Assembly (NCBI RefSeq): GCF_031326345.1
Contig: NZ_CP133671.1
Location: 3,720,001-3,784,000 of the forward strand
DNA: 64,000 nt
Direction: 5' to 3'
DNA from: Aureispira sp. CCB-E
GTDB taxonomy: Bacteria > Bacteroidota > Bacteroidia > Chitinophagales > Saprospiraceae
Shown: positions 56,322 to 64,000 of the stretch, piece after piece
Layout: each line of letters starts with the position of its first letter
Numbering within the stretch: the stretch's first letter is position 1
The notes under the pieces: generated by a model
What the model was told of the DNA's origin: nothing
Seen by the model: the letters and a program-made list of their open reading frames with translations, nothing else
Database searches by the model: none
Position numbers and translations under genes: made by a program

Positions 56322-56978
56322 CTAAAGCTCAATGATACCTTCCTTGATAGCATATTTGATTAAGTCGGCTTGATTCTGAAAATTGAGTTTTTTGAAAATG
56401 TTCTTTTTATGCGTTTCGACTGTTCTAGGACTTATAAACAAAGCCATGCCTATCTCTTTATAGCTTTGCCCATTGGCAAAACCTCGAACGACTTCAATTT
56501 CTCGTTCTGTTAAATTGGAATTAGTGATAAGTTTGGATTTTCCAGAGACTTGATTGGCAAAACTTTGATACACGATAGGAGCAATATCTTTTCCAAAATA
56601 ATGTTCTCCATTGGCAATACGCTCGATAGCTAGCAACAATTCTTCTTTCCGACATTCTTTGGGCAAGAAACCATGCACACCTACTTTTACAGCTTTTAAA
56701 ATTGTATTTTTATCTGTATTGGCGGTTAACATCAATATTCGTATATTGTTGTATTCTTCAATAATTTTTTTTGTAATTTCAATGCCATTAACAAGCGGCA
56801 AATTCATATCCAATAACAAGACATCAGGTTGTTTGTGGCGCAACAGTTCCCAGAGTTTTTGAGCTTCTAAGGCGGTACCAATTACTCGGATGGTTTTGTT
56901 CGTTAGTAGCATGGCACGAATACCGTCAATGACAATTTGGTGATCATCAACAATGATAATATGAATGGGACTTTTCAT
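56322..56978 (-). CDS. LuxR/NarL-type response regulator
   Basis: A 218-residue response regulator. The receiver domain (1-125) has the acidic pair in IIVDDHQ, the phosphorylated Asp in DVLLLDMNLPLVNG (about residue 57), the Thr in LMLTANTD and the Lys in FLPKECRKEE. The C-terminal LuxR-type helix-turn-helix is LTEREIEVVRGFANGQSYKEIGMALFISPRTVETHKKNIFKKL (about 148-190). It should bind DNA when phosphorylated by the kinase encoded one base upstream. The two are clearly a two-component pair. Its targets are unknown; the four-gene operon that follows is separated by a terminator. Confidence 0.95.
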   Translation of the reverse strand: MKSPIHIIIVDDHQIVIDGIRAMLLTNKTIRVIGTALEAQKLWELLRHKQPDVLLLDMNLPLVNGIEITKKIIEEYNNIRILMLTANTDKNTILKAVKVGVHGFLPKECRKEELLLAIERIANGEHYFGKDIAPIVYQSFANQVSGKSKLITNSNLTEREIEVVRGFANGQSYKEIGMALFISPRTVETHKKNIFKKLNFQNQADLIKYAIKEGIIEL

Positions 56979-56979
56979 T

Positions 56980-59133
56980 TTAAATATTTTTGGATGGAGT
57001 GGGAAGCGTAAAACTAAAGGTGCTGCCTAAGGAAGAAGTATCTTCTAACCATATATTTCCGCCTTGTTGCTCTACTAATTCCTTGCATAGTATAAGTCCT
57101 AAGCCTGTTCCTTTTCCTTCCACTTCATTTCGTTCGTTTTTGCTAGAATTGAGCATAAATAGTGTTGGAGCAATATGGGGTGGGATTCCTTTTCCTGTAT
57201 CAGTCACCGAAATAGTCAACATCGAATTATTGATGTTGGAAGAAACAGATATGTTCCCTCCATTAGGGGTAAACTTAATGGCATTGGCTATTAAATTCCT
57301 TAAAATGGTGTGCGTCATTTTTTGATCTGCCCAAGCAACAGTTTCTGTGGAGATGGTATTGGATAGTCCAATGTTCTTAATATTAGCGCTACTTTCTAAT
57401 AGGCTAAAAACATCGTCGGTAGTCTCAGTTAAAGTAATTTTCTGAGGCTGAAATTCTAGACGTCCTGTTTGAGAAATAGACCAATACAATAAGTTTTGAA
57501 GCAAATCGAAGAGATTGCTAGCAGAAGTATTGAGTTGTTTGATAAAATAATCTAAATCGTCTCGGCTGATGTCAAAAATGTCTTCGGATAGCGATTGAGT
57601 AATAGAACGAAACGCAGACAATGGATTTTTTAAGTCATGAGCAATAATACTAAATAACTTGTCTTTGGTGTTGTTTAATGTTTCCAATTCCAAATTGACT
57701 TTTGAACGCCATTTATTCAGACGATACAAAAATCCAACAATAAGAAGCATAACGATAATGATAATCACCATGAAGTAAAGACTTTGGTTGAGTCGTTCGT
57801 TTTTTAAATTCGAAATTTCTTGTTGTTGCTCTAATGACTTGATTCGTTGCTCTTTTAGTTGATCTTCGTATGTAAGTAAAAGTTTGTATACTTTTTGGTC
57901 TATATTTCGTTGGTGCAGTGTATCTATTAGGTCTGCATATTCTTGCGAATAAATTCTTGCATTGGCAAAATCTTTTTTTGACCAAGCCAATAACTGCCAA
58001 AGCTCTAAATTTTGCTTCATTCTATTGCTGATAGAAGCCTTATTGTTATAAAGTATTTGTTTGCTTTTGTTTAATAGCTTTTCAGCTTTTTCAAAATTAG
58101 ACTCTGTAATATAAACCCTTGCCAACTCTTGATAACTATTGACAATTCGACTGTTATAGGGAAGTTTTAAAAAATTAAAAAGAGAAATAGCCTGTAATAG
58201 GTATTCTTTTGCACGGGCATAATCGCCATTGATAGAGTGAATGATACCTATGGCTTCTAAAGATTGCATAATGAAGATACTATCTTTGTATATCTTGGCA
58301 TTTTTAAGTGCCAACTCATAGAAATAAAGGGCACTATCTTGTTTGGCGAGATCTCTATAGGTAGTTCCTAGGTTAAAGTATGTATTTCCTAATAAATTAT
58401 CTTGCTTGTTCTTTTTTTTTAGGGCAATACTTTTATTAAAATAGATCAAAGCTTGGTCAAATAGTTTGGCATTCAAATAATCCAAACCAACACTATTATA
58501 GCTTTTTCCTAACTGGTTAGAATGAGTTGCTTCTTGTATTTCTAATGCTTTTAAATCAAAAATAACCGCAGAATCGTGTTTCTCTTGTTCTGCGTAACTA
58601 GCAGCTATGTTAAAATAAGATTGTACAATCAGGTTGCTATCATTCCAAGAAATGCTATACGCTAGCATTTTTTGAAAAGCATTAACTGCTGCTGTAAAAT
58701 TACTTCCAAATCGATGAGCATGACCTACAAACGCAATCAGCTGTACTTGTATAGCAGGTACCCACGAAGATGTATCCCCTTCTAGAATATTTAACCCTCT
58801 TCGAGCCACATTGATGGTAGAGTCAGGAACATGGTACAGGTAGGCATATGCCAGTTTCATGATGTAGGTCGTTTTTATAGAGTCGTTTTCTGCCTGTTCG
58901 ATTTTTTGAGAAAGGCGGTTGATTAAGGCTTTGTCTACATGATTGTGTTGAGCCTCTGGTTTGTCCTTTTCTTGAGCAAAAGATTTTGGAACACTAAAAA
59001 CAAATAAGAGCACAAAGAATAAGACGTAGTTTCGGTAATTGCTCAAAGTGAGCTGAGACAAAGGGGATTTTGTTAATATTAGTTTGGGAAATGCCATTAC
59101 TAATATTAACACAAGAATTAATTGGTGGTGCAT
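56980..59133 (-). CDS. TPR-containing sensor histidine kinase
   Basis: A 717-residue kinase. A signal-like hydrophobic segment lies near residues 35-55 (NYVLFFVLLFVFSVPKSFAQ), so the true start may lie downstream of 59133, for example at 59097. Residues 90-370 are TPR repeats predicted to be periplasmic (ALIYFNKSIALKKKNKQDNLLGNTYFNLGTTY). A coiled-coil segment and a membrane helix (LYFMVIIIIVMLLIVGFLY) follow near 455. The HisKA helix has the phosphorylated His in FSIIAHDLKNPLSAFRS, and the ATPase domain has NLIANAIKFTPNGG, TDTGKGIPP and GKGTGLGLILCKELVEQQGGNI. It is the partner of the adjacent response regulator. The stimulus is unknown. Confidence 0.92.
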   Translation of the reverse strand: MHHQLILVLILVMAFPKLILTKSPLSQLTLSNYRNYVLFFVLLFVFSVPKSFAQEKDKPEAQHNHVDKALINRLSQKIEQAENDSIKTTYIMKLAYAYLYHVPDSTINVARRGLNILEGDTSSWVPAIQVQLIAFVGHAHRFGSNFTAAVNAFQKMLAYSISWNDSNLIVQSYFNIAASYAEQEKHDSAVIFDLKALEIQEATHSNQLGKSYNSVGLDYLNAKLFDQALIYFNKSIALKKKNKQDNLLGNTYFNLGTTYRDLAKQDSALYFYELALKNAKIYKDSIFIMQSLEAIGIIHSINGDYARAKEYLLQAISLFNFLKLPYNSRIVNSYQELARVYITESNFEKAEKLLNKSKQILYNNKASISNRMKQNLELWQLLAWSKKDFANARIYSQEYADLIDTLHQRNIDQKVYKLLLTYEDQLKEQRIKSLEQQQEISNLKNERLNQSLYFMVIIIIVMLLIVGFLYRLNKWRSKVNLELETLNNTKDKLFSIIAHDLKNPLSAFRSITQSLSEDIFDISRDDLDYFIKQLNTSASNLFDLLQNLLYWSISQTGRLEFQPQKITLTETTDDVFSLLESSANIKNIGLSNTISTETVAWADQKMTHTILRNLIANAIKFTPNGGNISVSSNINNSMLTISVTDTGKGIPPHIAPTLFMLNSSKNERNEVEGKGTGLGLILCKELVEQQGGNIWLEDTSSLGSTFSFTLPTPSKNI

Positions 59134-59283
59134 GCATCTTATTTTTAGTAAAAAAAATACTGTAGTTTTGGGAACGATTGATTAGCAACCCTTAATATAA
59201 AAAAGATACTCTATATACCAAAAGAGGACACTTGCTTTTAGGACGAAAAAAGGGTAAGCTAGTTGTATTTTTTTTATATAAAT

Positions 59284-60039
59284 TTATAAGATTTGGCTCC
59301 ATGTCGTTTTTGCCAAAGCAATTTCTTCCCCATCTGATAAGCGCACCAAACGATGTAAATAGACCGTCTCATCTACTTTTTGTGTACTTACCTCTACTGT
59401 ATCTTTCCAATAACACTCTGCTTTGTAAATAATATCCAGTTCCTCTAATTTGCCTGTATGTTTTAAATAATAATCAACGGTCTCAAACATCCACTGCATA
59501 TAACGTACATTATTAAGATGTTCGTTAAAATCCATATCGTGCCAGTTGACAATAAATGTTTTTTGTAGATCCACTCTTGTTAATTTAGGCAATTTGTTTT
59601 TGGCATGAGGAAGGCATTTAGAGGTGTCAAAATCACCTCTCACACGAATTTCTTCGGGAATTCTAGCTATACTTCGTCTAATGGTATTCATTAACAACCA
59701 AGTCGAAGAAGATTCAGCTAACAACGTATTGTTTTGATCAAAAACTTTATAATCTCTATAAGTAAATAATTTGTCAAAACCAGCAGGATACGTTTGTATT
59801 TTGATGGTTTCTCCAAGAGAAGGTAAGCGGTATAATTTAAGGTTTTTGCGCATCAAAACCCAAGAGATGTTTTTCTCAGCCATGTCCCAAACAGAAACTT
59901 TGAGTTCAATAACATTTTGCATGGCAGCTTCTTGCATTAAATCAATAAAAGCCGTTGCTGTGACTTTTTTGGCGCGATCAATTTCACTAGTTCGAATGGT
60001 AAATTCACCTTCGTAAATAAATTCTTTAGGAACGGGCAT
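59284..60039 (-). CDS. Acyl-ACP thioesterase (hotdog fold)
   Basis: From the ATG at 60039 the protein has 251 residues; a start at 60099 would lie within the promoter region. It contains two hotdog halves, as plant FatA/FatB-type enzymes do: the first begins YEGEFTIRTSEIDRAKKVTATAFIDLMQEAAMQN, the second FIVNWHDMDFNEHLNNVRYMQWMFETVDYYL, whose N-x-H-x-NN motif is the active-site helix of acyl-ACP thioesterases. It should release free fatty acids from acyl carrier protein in the cytoplasm. A -7-like TAATTTTG lies at 60104-60097 (reverse). It is divergent from nusB. Confidence 0.9.
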   Translation of the reverse strand: MPVPKEFIYEGEFTIRTSEIDRAKKVTATAFIDLMQEAAMQNVIELKVSVWDMAEKNISWVLMRKNLKLYRLPSLGETIKIQTYPAGFDKLFTYRDYKVFDQNNTLLAESSSTWLLMNTIRRSIARIPEEIRVRGDFDTSKCLPHAKNKLPKLTRVDLQKTFIVNWHDMDFNEHLNNVRYMQWMFETVDYYLKHTGKLEELDIIYKAECYWKDTVEVSTQKVDETVYLHRLVRLSDGEEIALAKTTWSQIL

Positions 60040-60131
60040 GGTGTTATTTTGAGTAAATTTGGATAATAGATTTAAATAAAGTCTTATTATGGGACACAAA
60101 ATTAAATACTCTTCTTAAAAAAGAAAGTAAA

Positions 60132-60165
60132 TTGACAACGCATTTATAAACTTTTTGTACATTTG
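60132..60165 (+). promoter_or_regulatory. nusB promoter
   Basis: TACATTTG (60158-60165) is a perfect -7 box, with TTG (60132-60134) 23 bases upstream, at the long end of the allowed spacing. Transcription would start near 60172, about 50 bases before the ATG. Confidence 0.6.
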
Positions 60166-60220
60166 CACTTCAATGTAAATAGTTCTTATCTCACTACTAT
60201 ACTTATATCTATAATTTAGT

Positions 60221-61159
60221 ATGCTTAGTCGTCACAATATTCGTATCAAGGTATTGCAAACATTATATGCTTATTTACAAAGCGAACATACGAATACTGC
60301 CATTGCAGAGAAAGATTATCTCAAAGCAGTCCAAGAGAGTTATCGTTTGTATTTGTTGAATATGCTTTACCTGATAAGGGTTGCTAATTATTCAAAGAAA
60401 GATTTTGACATAAAATCTAAAAAATTTGTACCTACAGAAGAAGATAAAAAAGCTTCTCTTAGGCTTTATGAAAATCCTGTTTTAGAAGCTCTTCGAGAGA
60501 ACGAAGATTTTCATGCTAGGATTAGAAAAGAAAAATTGAGTAACATCATTGACGATGACTTGGTGCGCAAGTTGTATCAAAACTTTGCGAAATCAGAATA
60601 TTATAATTCCTACCTAGAAATGTCTCCTATGCCAGCTAGAGAACACCAGTATTGTTTGGTGAACTTATATAAATCTATGCTGGAGAATGAGCACTTCTTG
60701 GAACACCTCGAAGATATTTCTCCAACTTCAGAAGACGATCAATCTTTGATCTTTGGTGCTATCAAACGTTCTGTACGTTCTTTACCAGAAGAGGATGAGT
60801 TTTATATTGCTCAATTGCCTAATGAGGAATTTGTGCATGACTTTGGAAAGGAGTTGTTGTACAAGGCTATTCGTCACAACGATGAATTACACGACTTAGT
60901 CGTTGATAAACTAAAAAACTGGAACGAAGACCGAGTTGCTGTGTTGGATATGTTGTTGCTCAAATTAGGAATTTGTGAGTTCTTATATTTTCCATCAATT
61001 CCAACCAAAGTGACGATTAACGAATATGTTAGTTTAGCGAAGGATTATAGCACGGACAAAAGTAAGCGTTTTATTAATGGTATCTTGGATCGTTTGATGA
61101 AGGATTTGATGGAAAAGGGGTTGATTAGCAAAGAGGGCAGAGGACTCAAAGAAAATTGA
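60221..61159 (+). CDS. nusB: Transcription antitermination factor NusB
   Basis: A 312-residue NusB, about twice the length of the E. coli protein, as is normal in Bacteroidota. It begins MLSRHNIRIKVLQTLYAYLQSE, the conserved N-terminal RNA-binding region. The NusB core is at the C-terminus: VLDMLLLKLGICEFLYFPSIPTKVTINEYVSLAKDYSTDKSKRFINGILDRLM. The middle insertion (about 60-200) is helical and acidic. NusB with NusE binds boxA RNA and keeps polymerase processive through rRNA operons. It acts in the cytoplasm. It is monocistronic, with its own promoter and terminator. Confidence 0.94.
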   Translation: MLSRHNIRIKVLQTLYAYLQSEHTNTAIAEKDYLKAVQESYRLYLLNMLYLIRVANYSKKDFDIKSKKFVPTEEDKKASLRLYENPVLEALRENEDFHARIRKEKLSNIIDDDLVRKLYQNFAKSEYYNSYLEMSPMPAREHQYCLVNLYKSMLENEHFLEHLEDISPTSEDDQSLIFGAIKRSVRSLPEEDEFYIAQLPNEEFVHDFGKELLYKAIRHNDELHDLVVDKLKNWNEDRVAVLDMLLLKLGICEFLYFPSIPTKVTINEYVSLAKDYSTDKSKRFINGILDRLMKDLMEKGLISKEGRGLKEN

Positions 61160-61240
61160 TTCAATAGAAACTAAATAAAAGTAGTAACCTGCTAGATTAA
61201 ATTACTTTTTTCATGTAGTAATTTTTAGTACATTTAATAG

Positions 61241-61282
61241 ACAAAAACTTATTTGAGTGGATGTGCTCGAATAAGTTTTTGT
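61241..61282 (+). terminator. Rho-independent terminator-like hairpin
   Basis: A 17 bp stem, ACAAAAACTTATTTGAG with CTCGAATAAGTTTTTGT (one G-T pair), loop of eight bases. The T run is within the right arm. It lies after nusB. Confidence 0.7.
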
Positions 61283-61336
61283 AAATAATAGAGCTTGTCA
61301 TCTCATGTGAGCAAATCTTAACCAAACTACCAATCA

Positions 61337-61972
61337 ATGCGTATTATTTTCCTATGGTTTTGTTGTGTCCTGTCTCTGCAAGTGGTTGCCCAAATATCTA
61401 CAACCAAAAACGGCTTAACTTATAAGTTTGTAATTACAGATTACAATACTTTAGATACCGTTTTTCAAGTAGCTAACTCTGGGCGTATATTGCATCCAGA
61501 GGATGTTAATTATGCTGGGGAAATAGGTTTTTTTAGGCATATTAATAAATCTTTGAATATAGGACTGCCTTTGAGAATAGGTAGTATAGATGCACATCAC
61601 CTCATTTTTGATGCGACAGATAGTTTGTGTCAACCATGTTCTAGGCGAAAACGGAATGAGTTGTTTTTTGGAGGCGATTTGGTAGCAGTTTATAAGTTTA
61701 ACAATGATTACCTTTTGAAAGAAGACTTTTTGATTGCACCTTATATTTTGTTGGGGGTAGGAGGCTTGTACTTGTCCCAAAGAAATGGAAATTTTGATTT
61801 TCAAATTCCCATGGGGGCAGGAGTGAACATCAGGCTGTCAAAAATGTTGTATTTGCAAGCACAGTTTGAGTATCGAAAATCTTTGGTTATTCAAAAAGAT
61901 AATTTGGCTATATCAGGGGGAATACTTTGGCTATTGGAGTTTTCGAAACAGTCAAAGCCAGATAAAATATAA
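61337..61972 (+). CDS. Predicted outer-membrane barrel-like protein
   Basis: A 211-residue exported protein; the signal peptide ends VVAQ (residue 19). Alternating strands such as VNYAGEIGFFRHINKSLNIGLPLRIGSI, NELFFGGDLVAVYKFN, IAPYILLGVGGLYLSQR, GAGVNIRLSKMLYLQAQFEYRKSL and LAISGGILWLLEF suggest an eight-stranded OmpA- or porin-type barrel. The last strand ends in LEF, near the usual C-terminal aromatic. The CxxC in DSLCQPCSRRKR is unusual. The barrel fits the N-terminal domain of OmpA-family proteins but no peptidoglycan-binding domain follows. Function unknown. Confidence 0.68.
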   Translation: MRIIFLWFCCVLSLQVVAQISTTKNGLTYKFVITDYNTLDTVFQVANSGRILHPEDVNYAGEIGFFRHINKSLNIGLPLRIGSIDAHHLIFDATDSLCQPCSRRKRNELFFGGDLVAVYKFNNDYLLKEDFLIAPYILLGVGGLYLSQRNGNFDFQIPMGAGVNIRLSKMLYLQAQFEYRKSLVIQKDNLAISGGILWLLEFSKQSKPDKI

Positions 61973-62042
61973 AAAATATTGCTTCATAGTGGTGTCTGTC
62001 GCATTAATTGGCTACAGGAAGCTTGTGAAGTGTCAAAAATTC

Positions 62043-62224
62043 ATTACTTCGTGGAAACCACGCAGTAGCAGCGCAGCTAAATCGCATCAGTTTGATTATC
62101 GATATTCTTTAAAGGGTTGATAATTAAAGTAATGCAAAGATGCTTTTTTAATTTTTTACAAAAAAGCTAAAAAACTAAGCTTGCGCTCTCACGACCACAG
62201 GGAGCTAATCCACGAAGTACTAAA
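62043..62224 (+). repeat. Nested foldback repeat, copy E (variant ends)
   Basis: A diverged 182 bp copy. The ends read TACTTCGTGGA (62045-62055) and TCCACGAAGTA (62209-62219), still perfect inverses although two positions differ from the TAGTTCGTTGA form of the other copies. The module CCACGCAGTAGCAGCGCAGC follows the left end and CTAAGCTTGCGCTCTCACGA precedes the right. The inner core is degraded. Confidence 0.8.
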
Positions 62225-62248
62225 ATTAATAGTATAAAATAATAAACA

Positions 62249-62800
62249 ATGAGTAAATTAATCTTGTTATTGAGTGTCCTTTATGTATTTACGGCTTGTT
62301 CATCGGCAGATGAACCTAAAAAAACAGTGCCTACTGCTACAGAAGTTCAACAAATGGATGGCATTAGCAATTCATCACTAATTAGCAATCCTGTAACCGC
62401 AGACGAAGCTATTTCACCAGAAACAGCTGCTAAAATTGAATTTGAAGAAGAGGTATTTGATTTTGGAACGTTAGTAGAAGGAGAATCCGTAGAACATATT
62501 TTTAAGTTTAAGAATGTAGGGAAAAATCCCTTGATTATTGGTCATGCACAGGGAAGCTGTGGATGTACAGTACCAGAGTGGCCTTCAGAACCAATTGCTC
62601 CTGGTGATGGTGGAGAAATCAGAGTGAAGTTTAGTAGTAAAGGTAAGAATGGAGAACAAGATAAAACCGTGACTATTTCAGCCAATACAATTCCTAATAA
62701 AACGAAGATTCGAATAGTCGGTGCTGTAGAAAAAAATCCAGAAACGGAGAAAAAAGAATTAGAGAACAAAGCGGCTCGAGAGGAAAAAGAAAATAGCTAA
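62249..62800 (+). CDS. DUF1573 lipoprotein
   Basis: A 183-residue lipoprotein (signal ends FTACS, Cys near residue 17). The DUF1573 domain (about 65-160) is an ASH/MSP-like beta-sandwich: EVFDFGTLVEGESVEHIFKFKNVGKNPLIIGHAQGSCGCTVPEW, with the conserved CGC turn. These domains are common and uncharacterised in Bacteroidota, probably protein-binding. A charged tail (NPETEKKELENKAAREEKENS) follows. The gene lies just after repeat copy E and before the ankyrin gene, with a hairpin in the gap. Confidence 0.88.
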   Translation: MSKLILLLSVLYVFTACSSADEPKKTVPTATEVQQMDGISNSSLISNPVTADEAISPETAAKIEFEEEVFDFGTLVEGESVEHIFKFKNVGKNPLIIGHAQGSCGCTVPEWPSEPIAPGDGGEIRVKFSSKGKNGEQDKTVTISANTIPNKTKIRIVGAVEKNPETEKKELENKAAREEKENS

Positions 62801-62828
62801 GTTTTATTTTTTATGCTCTAAAATTTGC

Positions 62829-62873
62829 TAGCCGATGAGCTTTGGTATTCCTACTGAAAATTCTCATCGGCTA
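62829..62873 (+). other. Hairpin between the DUF1573 and ankyrin genes
   Basis: TAGCCGATGAG pairs with CTCATCGGCTA across a 23-base loop. No T tract follows, so it may be a weak terminator or RNA structure rather than a standard terminator. Confidence 0.45.
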
Positions 62874-62906
62874 TTAAACAATTTTACTTATTAAATAAAT
62901 CAAGCT

Positions 62907-64000
62907 ATGAATGAAACATTAGATCAAGCAATAGTTGTTGCCGCAGAAACTGGCAATTTAGACGGAGTTCAAAAGGCTCTAGAAGAAGGGGCTAGTCCTA
63001 ATGCAATGGGACCCAACTCGGGGGCCTTGCATTGTGCTGCATTCAATGGGCATGGTACTGTTGTTGAGTTGTTGTTAAGCAAAGGAGCAAAAGCAGATGC
63101 AAACGATGTACAAGGATATTATCCGATACATCTAGCTTCTAGTAGAGGGCACGTGGCAATTGCCAAACAATTAATTAATGCTGGGGCTAATGTTGATGCC
63201 TTGACCTCTCAAAAGGGAACGGCACTGCATGTAGCCGCTGCGTCCAATTATGCTGCGGTGATCCCTGTGTTGTTAGAAGCAGGTGCCAATATAGAAGCAC
63301 AGGATGTTAATGGTTTGACCCCTTTGGCTGCTGCTGCAAGCTTGGGGAACACAGAAGTTGTTCGCCTTTTGATAGATGCAGGAGCAGACGCGAACAACAA
63401 AGATTTAGGAGGAGATACGCCATTGATCAAGGCTTTGAGGCAGTTGTACGGCACTAGAACAGCAGAGTGGATATACGAAGAGAAAGAAGATGAACGTTTG
63501 ATTCGTTATGAAATCAAAAAGGGTTGCTTTAGATGTGATCGAGATTATAATCCAAGTGAGGCAGATCAATTAGGCGATCTGTTGACTATTGAGGAACAAA
63601 GAATATACGTAAACAAAGATTGGGGACCTAAAAATCATTTGAGGTATTTGGATGCCTTAGATACGGCTATGTTTTTGATCCAAGCAGGGGCGGATGTCAA
63701 TGCTGCTAATGATACTAAACAGACTCCAATCAATATGGCTTGCCATACTGGGGAGGCATTGGTCATTCAACAACTTTACGACAAGGGGGCAGTTCTAGAT
63801 GTTCGTGGGTATCAAAATGCTACTCCACTACATCGGGTTTCTGGGAGTGGTCGCTTAGATGGGTTAGAGCAATTTTTGAAGCTAGGGGCAGTAATAGACG
63901 CAAATGCTGTAGATGATTTTGGATGGACGGCTTTGCATTATTTGGCAGATATTGGAGGACCCTTGAAGATGGCAACTTTATTGCTTGAAAAAGGCGTTGA
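62907..64000 (+). CDS. Ankyrin repeat protein (3' end outside window)
   Basis: From the ATG at 62907 the reading frame is open to the window edge, 364 residues so far. Ankyrin repeats are obvious: GALHCAAFNGHGTVVELLLSKGAKADANDV, YYPIHLASSRGHVAIAKQLINAGANVDALT, GTALHVAAASNYAAVIPVLLEAGANIEAQD and TPLAAAASLGNTEVVRLLIDAGADANNKD. After these an insertion (about residues 180-245) with CFRCDRDYNPSEADQLGDLLT breaks the series; more repeats follow (DTAMFLIQAGADVNAAN, TPLHRVSGSGRLDGLEQFLKLGAVID). No signal peptide is seen, so it is cytoplasmic or exported non-classically. Ankyrin repeats bind partner proteins; the partner is unknown. Confidence 0.9.
   Translation, partial: MNETLDQAIVVAAETGNLDGVQKALEEGASPNAMGPNSGALHCAAFNGHGTVVELLLSKGAKADANDVQGYYPIHLASSRGHVAIAKQLINAGANVDALTSQKGTALHVAAASNYAAVIPVLLEAGANIEAQDVNGLTPLAAAASLGNTEVVRLLIDAGADANNKDLGGDTPLIKALRQLYGTRTAEWIYEEKEDERLIRYEIKKGCFRCDRDYNPSEADQLGDLLTIEEQRIYVNKDWGPKNHLRYLDALDTAMFLIQAGADVNAANDTKQTPINMACHTGEALVIQQLYDKGAVLDVRGYQNATPLHRVSGSGRLDGLEQFLKLGAVIDANAVDDFGWTALHYLADIGGPLKMATLLLEKGV

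Overview
The window comes from an AT-rich member of the Bacteroidota. Three things support this: two secreted proteins end in a type IX secretion (T9SS, Por) sorting domain, the promoters fit the TTG-N18-20-TAnnTTTG form used by the Bacteroidota primary sigma factor, and the NusB is the long type of that phylum. Nested palindromic intergenic repeats and many large surface proteins suggest a Saprospiria-like organism (for example Aureispira), but that genus call is a guess. I see no rRNA, tRNA, CRISPR array, integrase or transposase, so most of the window looks like ordinary chromosome. A flavin reductase gene and an ankyrin-repeat gene are cut by the left and right edges.

Layout. 1-813: a MarR repressor and a flavin reductase with palindromic operators on the repressor's own promoter. 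1254-4064: an acyl-CoA oxidase-like enzyme and a polyamine-type acetyltransferase. 4191-12019: a delta-60-repeat T9SS protein, a GH2 beta-galactosidase and three small reverse-strand genes. 12225-17858: topA behind a long leader, a methyltransferase and murF. 17874-24160: a membrane protein with an M1 peptidase, then an M16 peptidase. 24906-26262: two His-containing lipoproteins behind a promoter with two palindromic operators, probably metal-controlled. 26447-37049: five FKBP prolyl isomerase genes carrying seven FKBP domains, enclosing a pair of surface-protein genes. 37472-50315: a lipoprotein, a TPR protein, argH, an amidohydrolase, an oligopeptide-binding protein, a BNR-propeller protein, a pectin-acetylesterase-like lipoprotein and a MORN protein. 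50398-51463: ybaK and a Crp/Fnr regulator. 52061-56064: an unassigned four-gene operon. 56322-59133: a TPR sensor kinase and its LuxR-type response regulator. 59284-64000: an acyl-ACP thioesterase, nusB, a barrel-like protein, a DUF1573 lipoprotein and the ankyrin protein.

What stands out. (1) A family of nested, modular foldback repeats (five near-complete copies and three fragments) sits between genes, always non-coding. One copy has paired changes in both terminal arms that keep the arms complementary. (2) In two promoters the -33 and -7 boxes are embedded in or beside paired palindromes, which gives two clear repressor switches. (3) The reverse-strand operon at 52061-56064 combines a small membrane protein, a C2-like protein with a Cys/His-rich middle, a helical protein and a regular beta-repeat protein. 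I cannot assign it to a known system, and it is my best candidate for something undescribed. (4) The FKBP cluster suggests a locally amplified periplasmic folding system beside large exported proteins.

Several starts were moved inward from the longest reading frame because the longer frame ran through a promoter, terminator or repeat (argH, the third FKBP gene, beta-galactosidase) or lacked the signal peptide at its true N-terminus.
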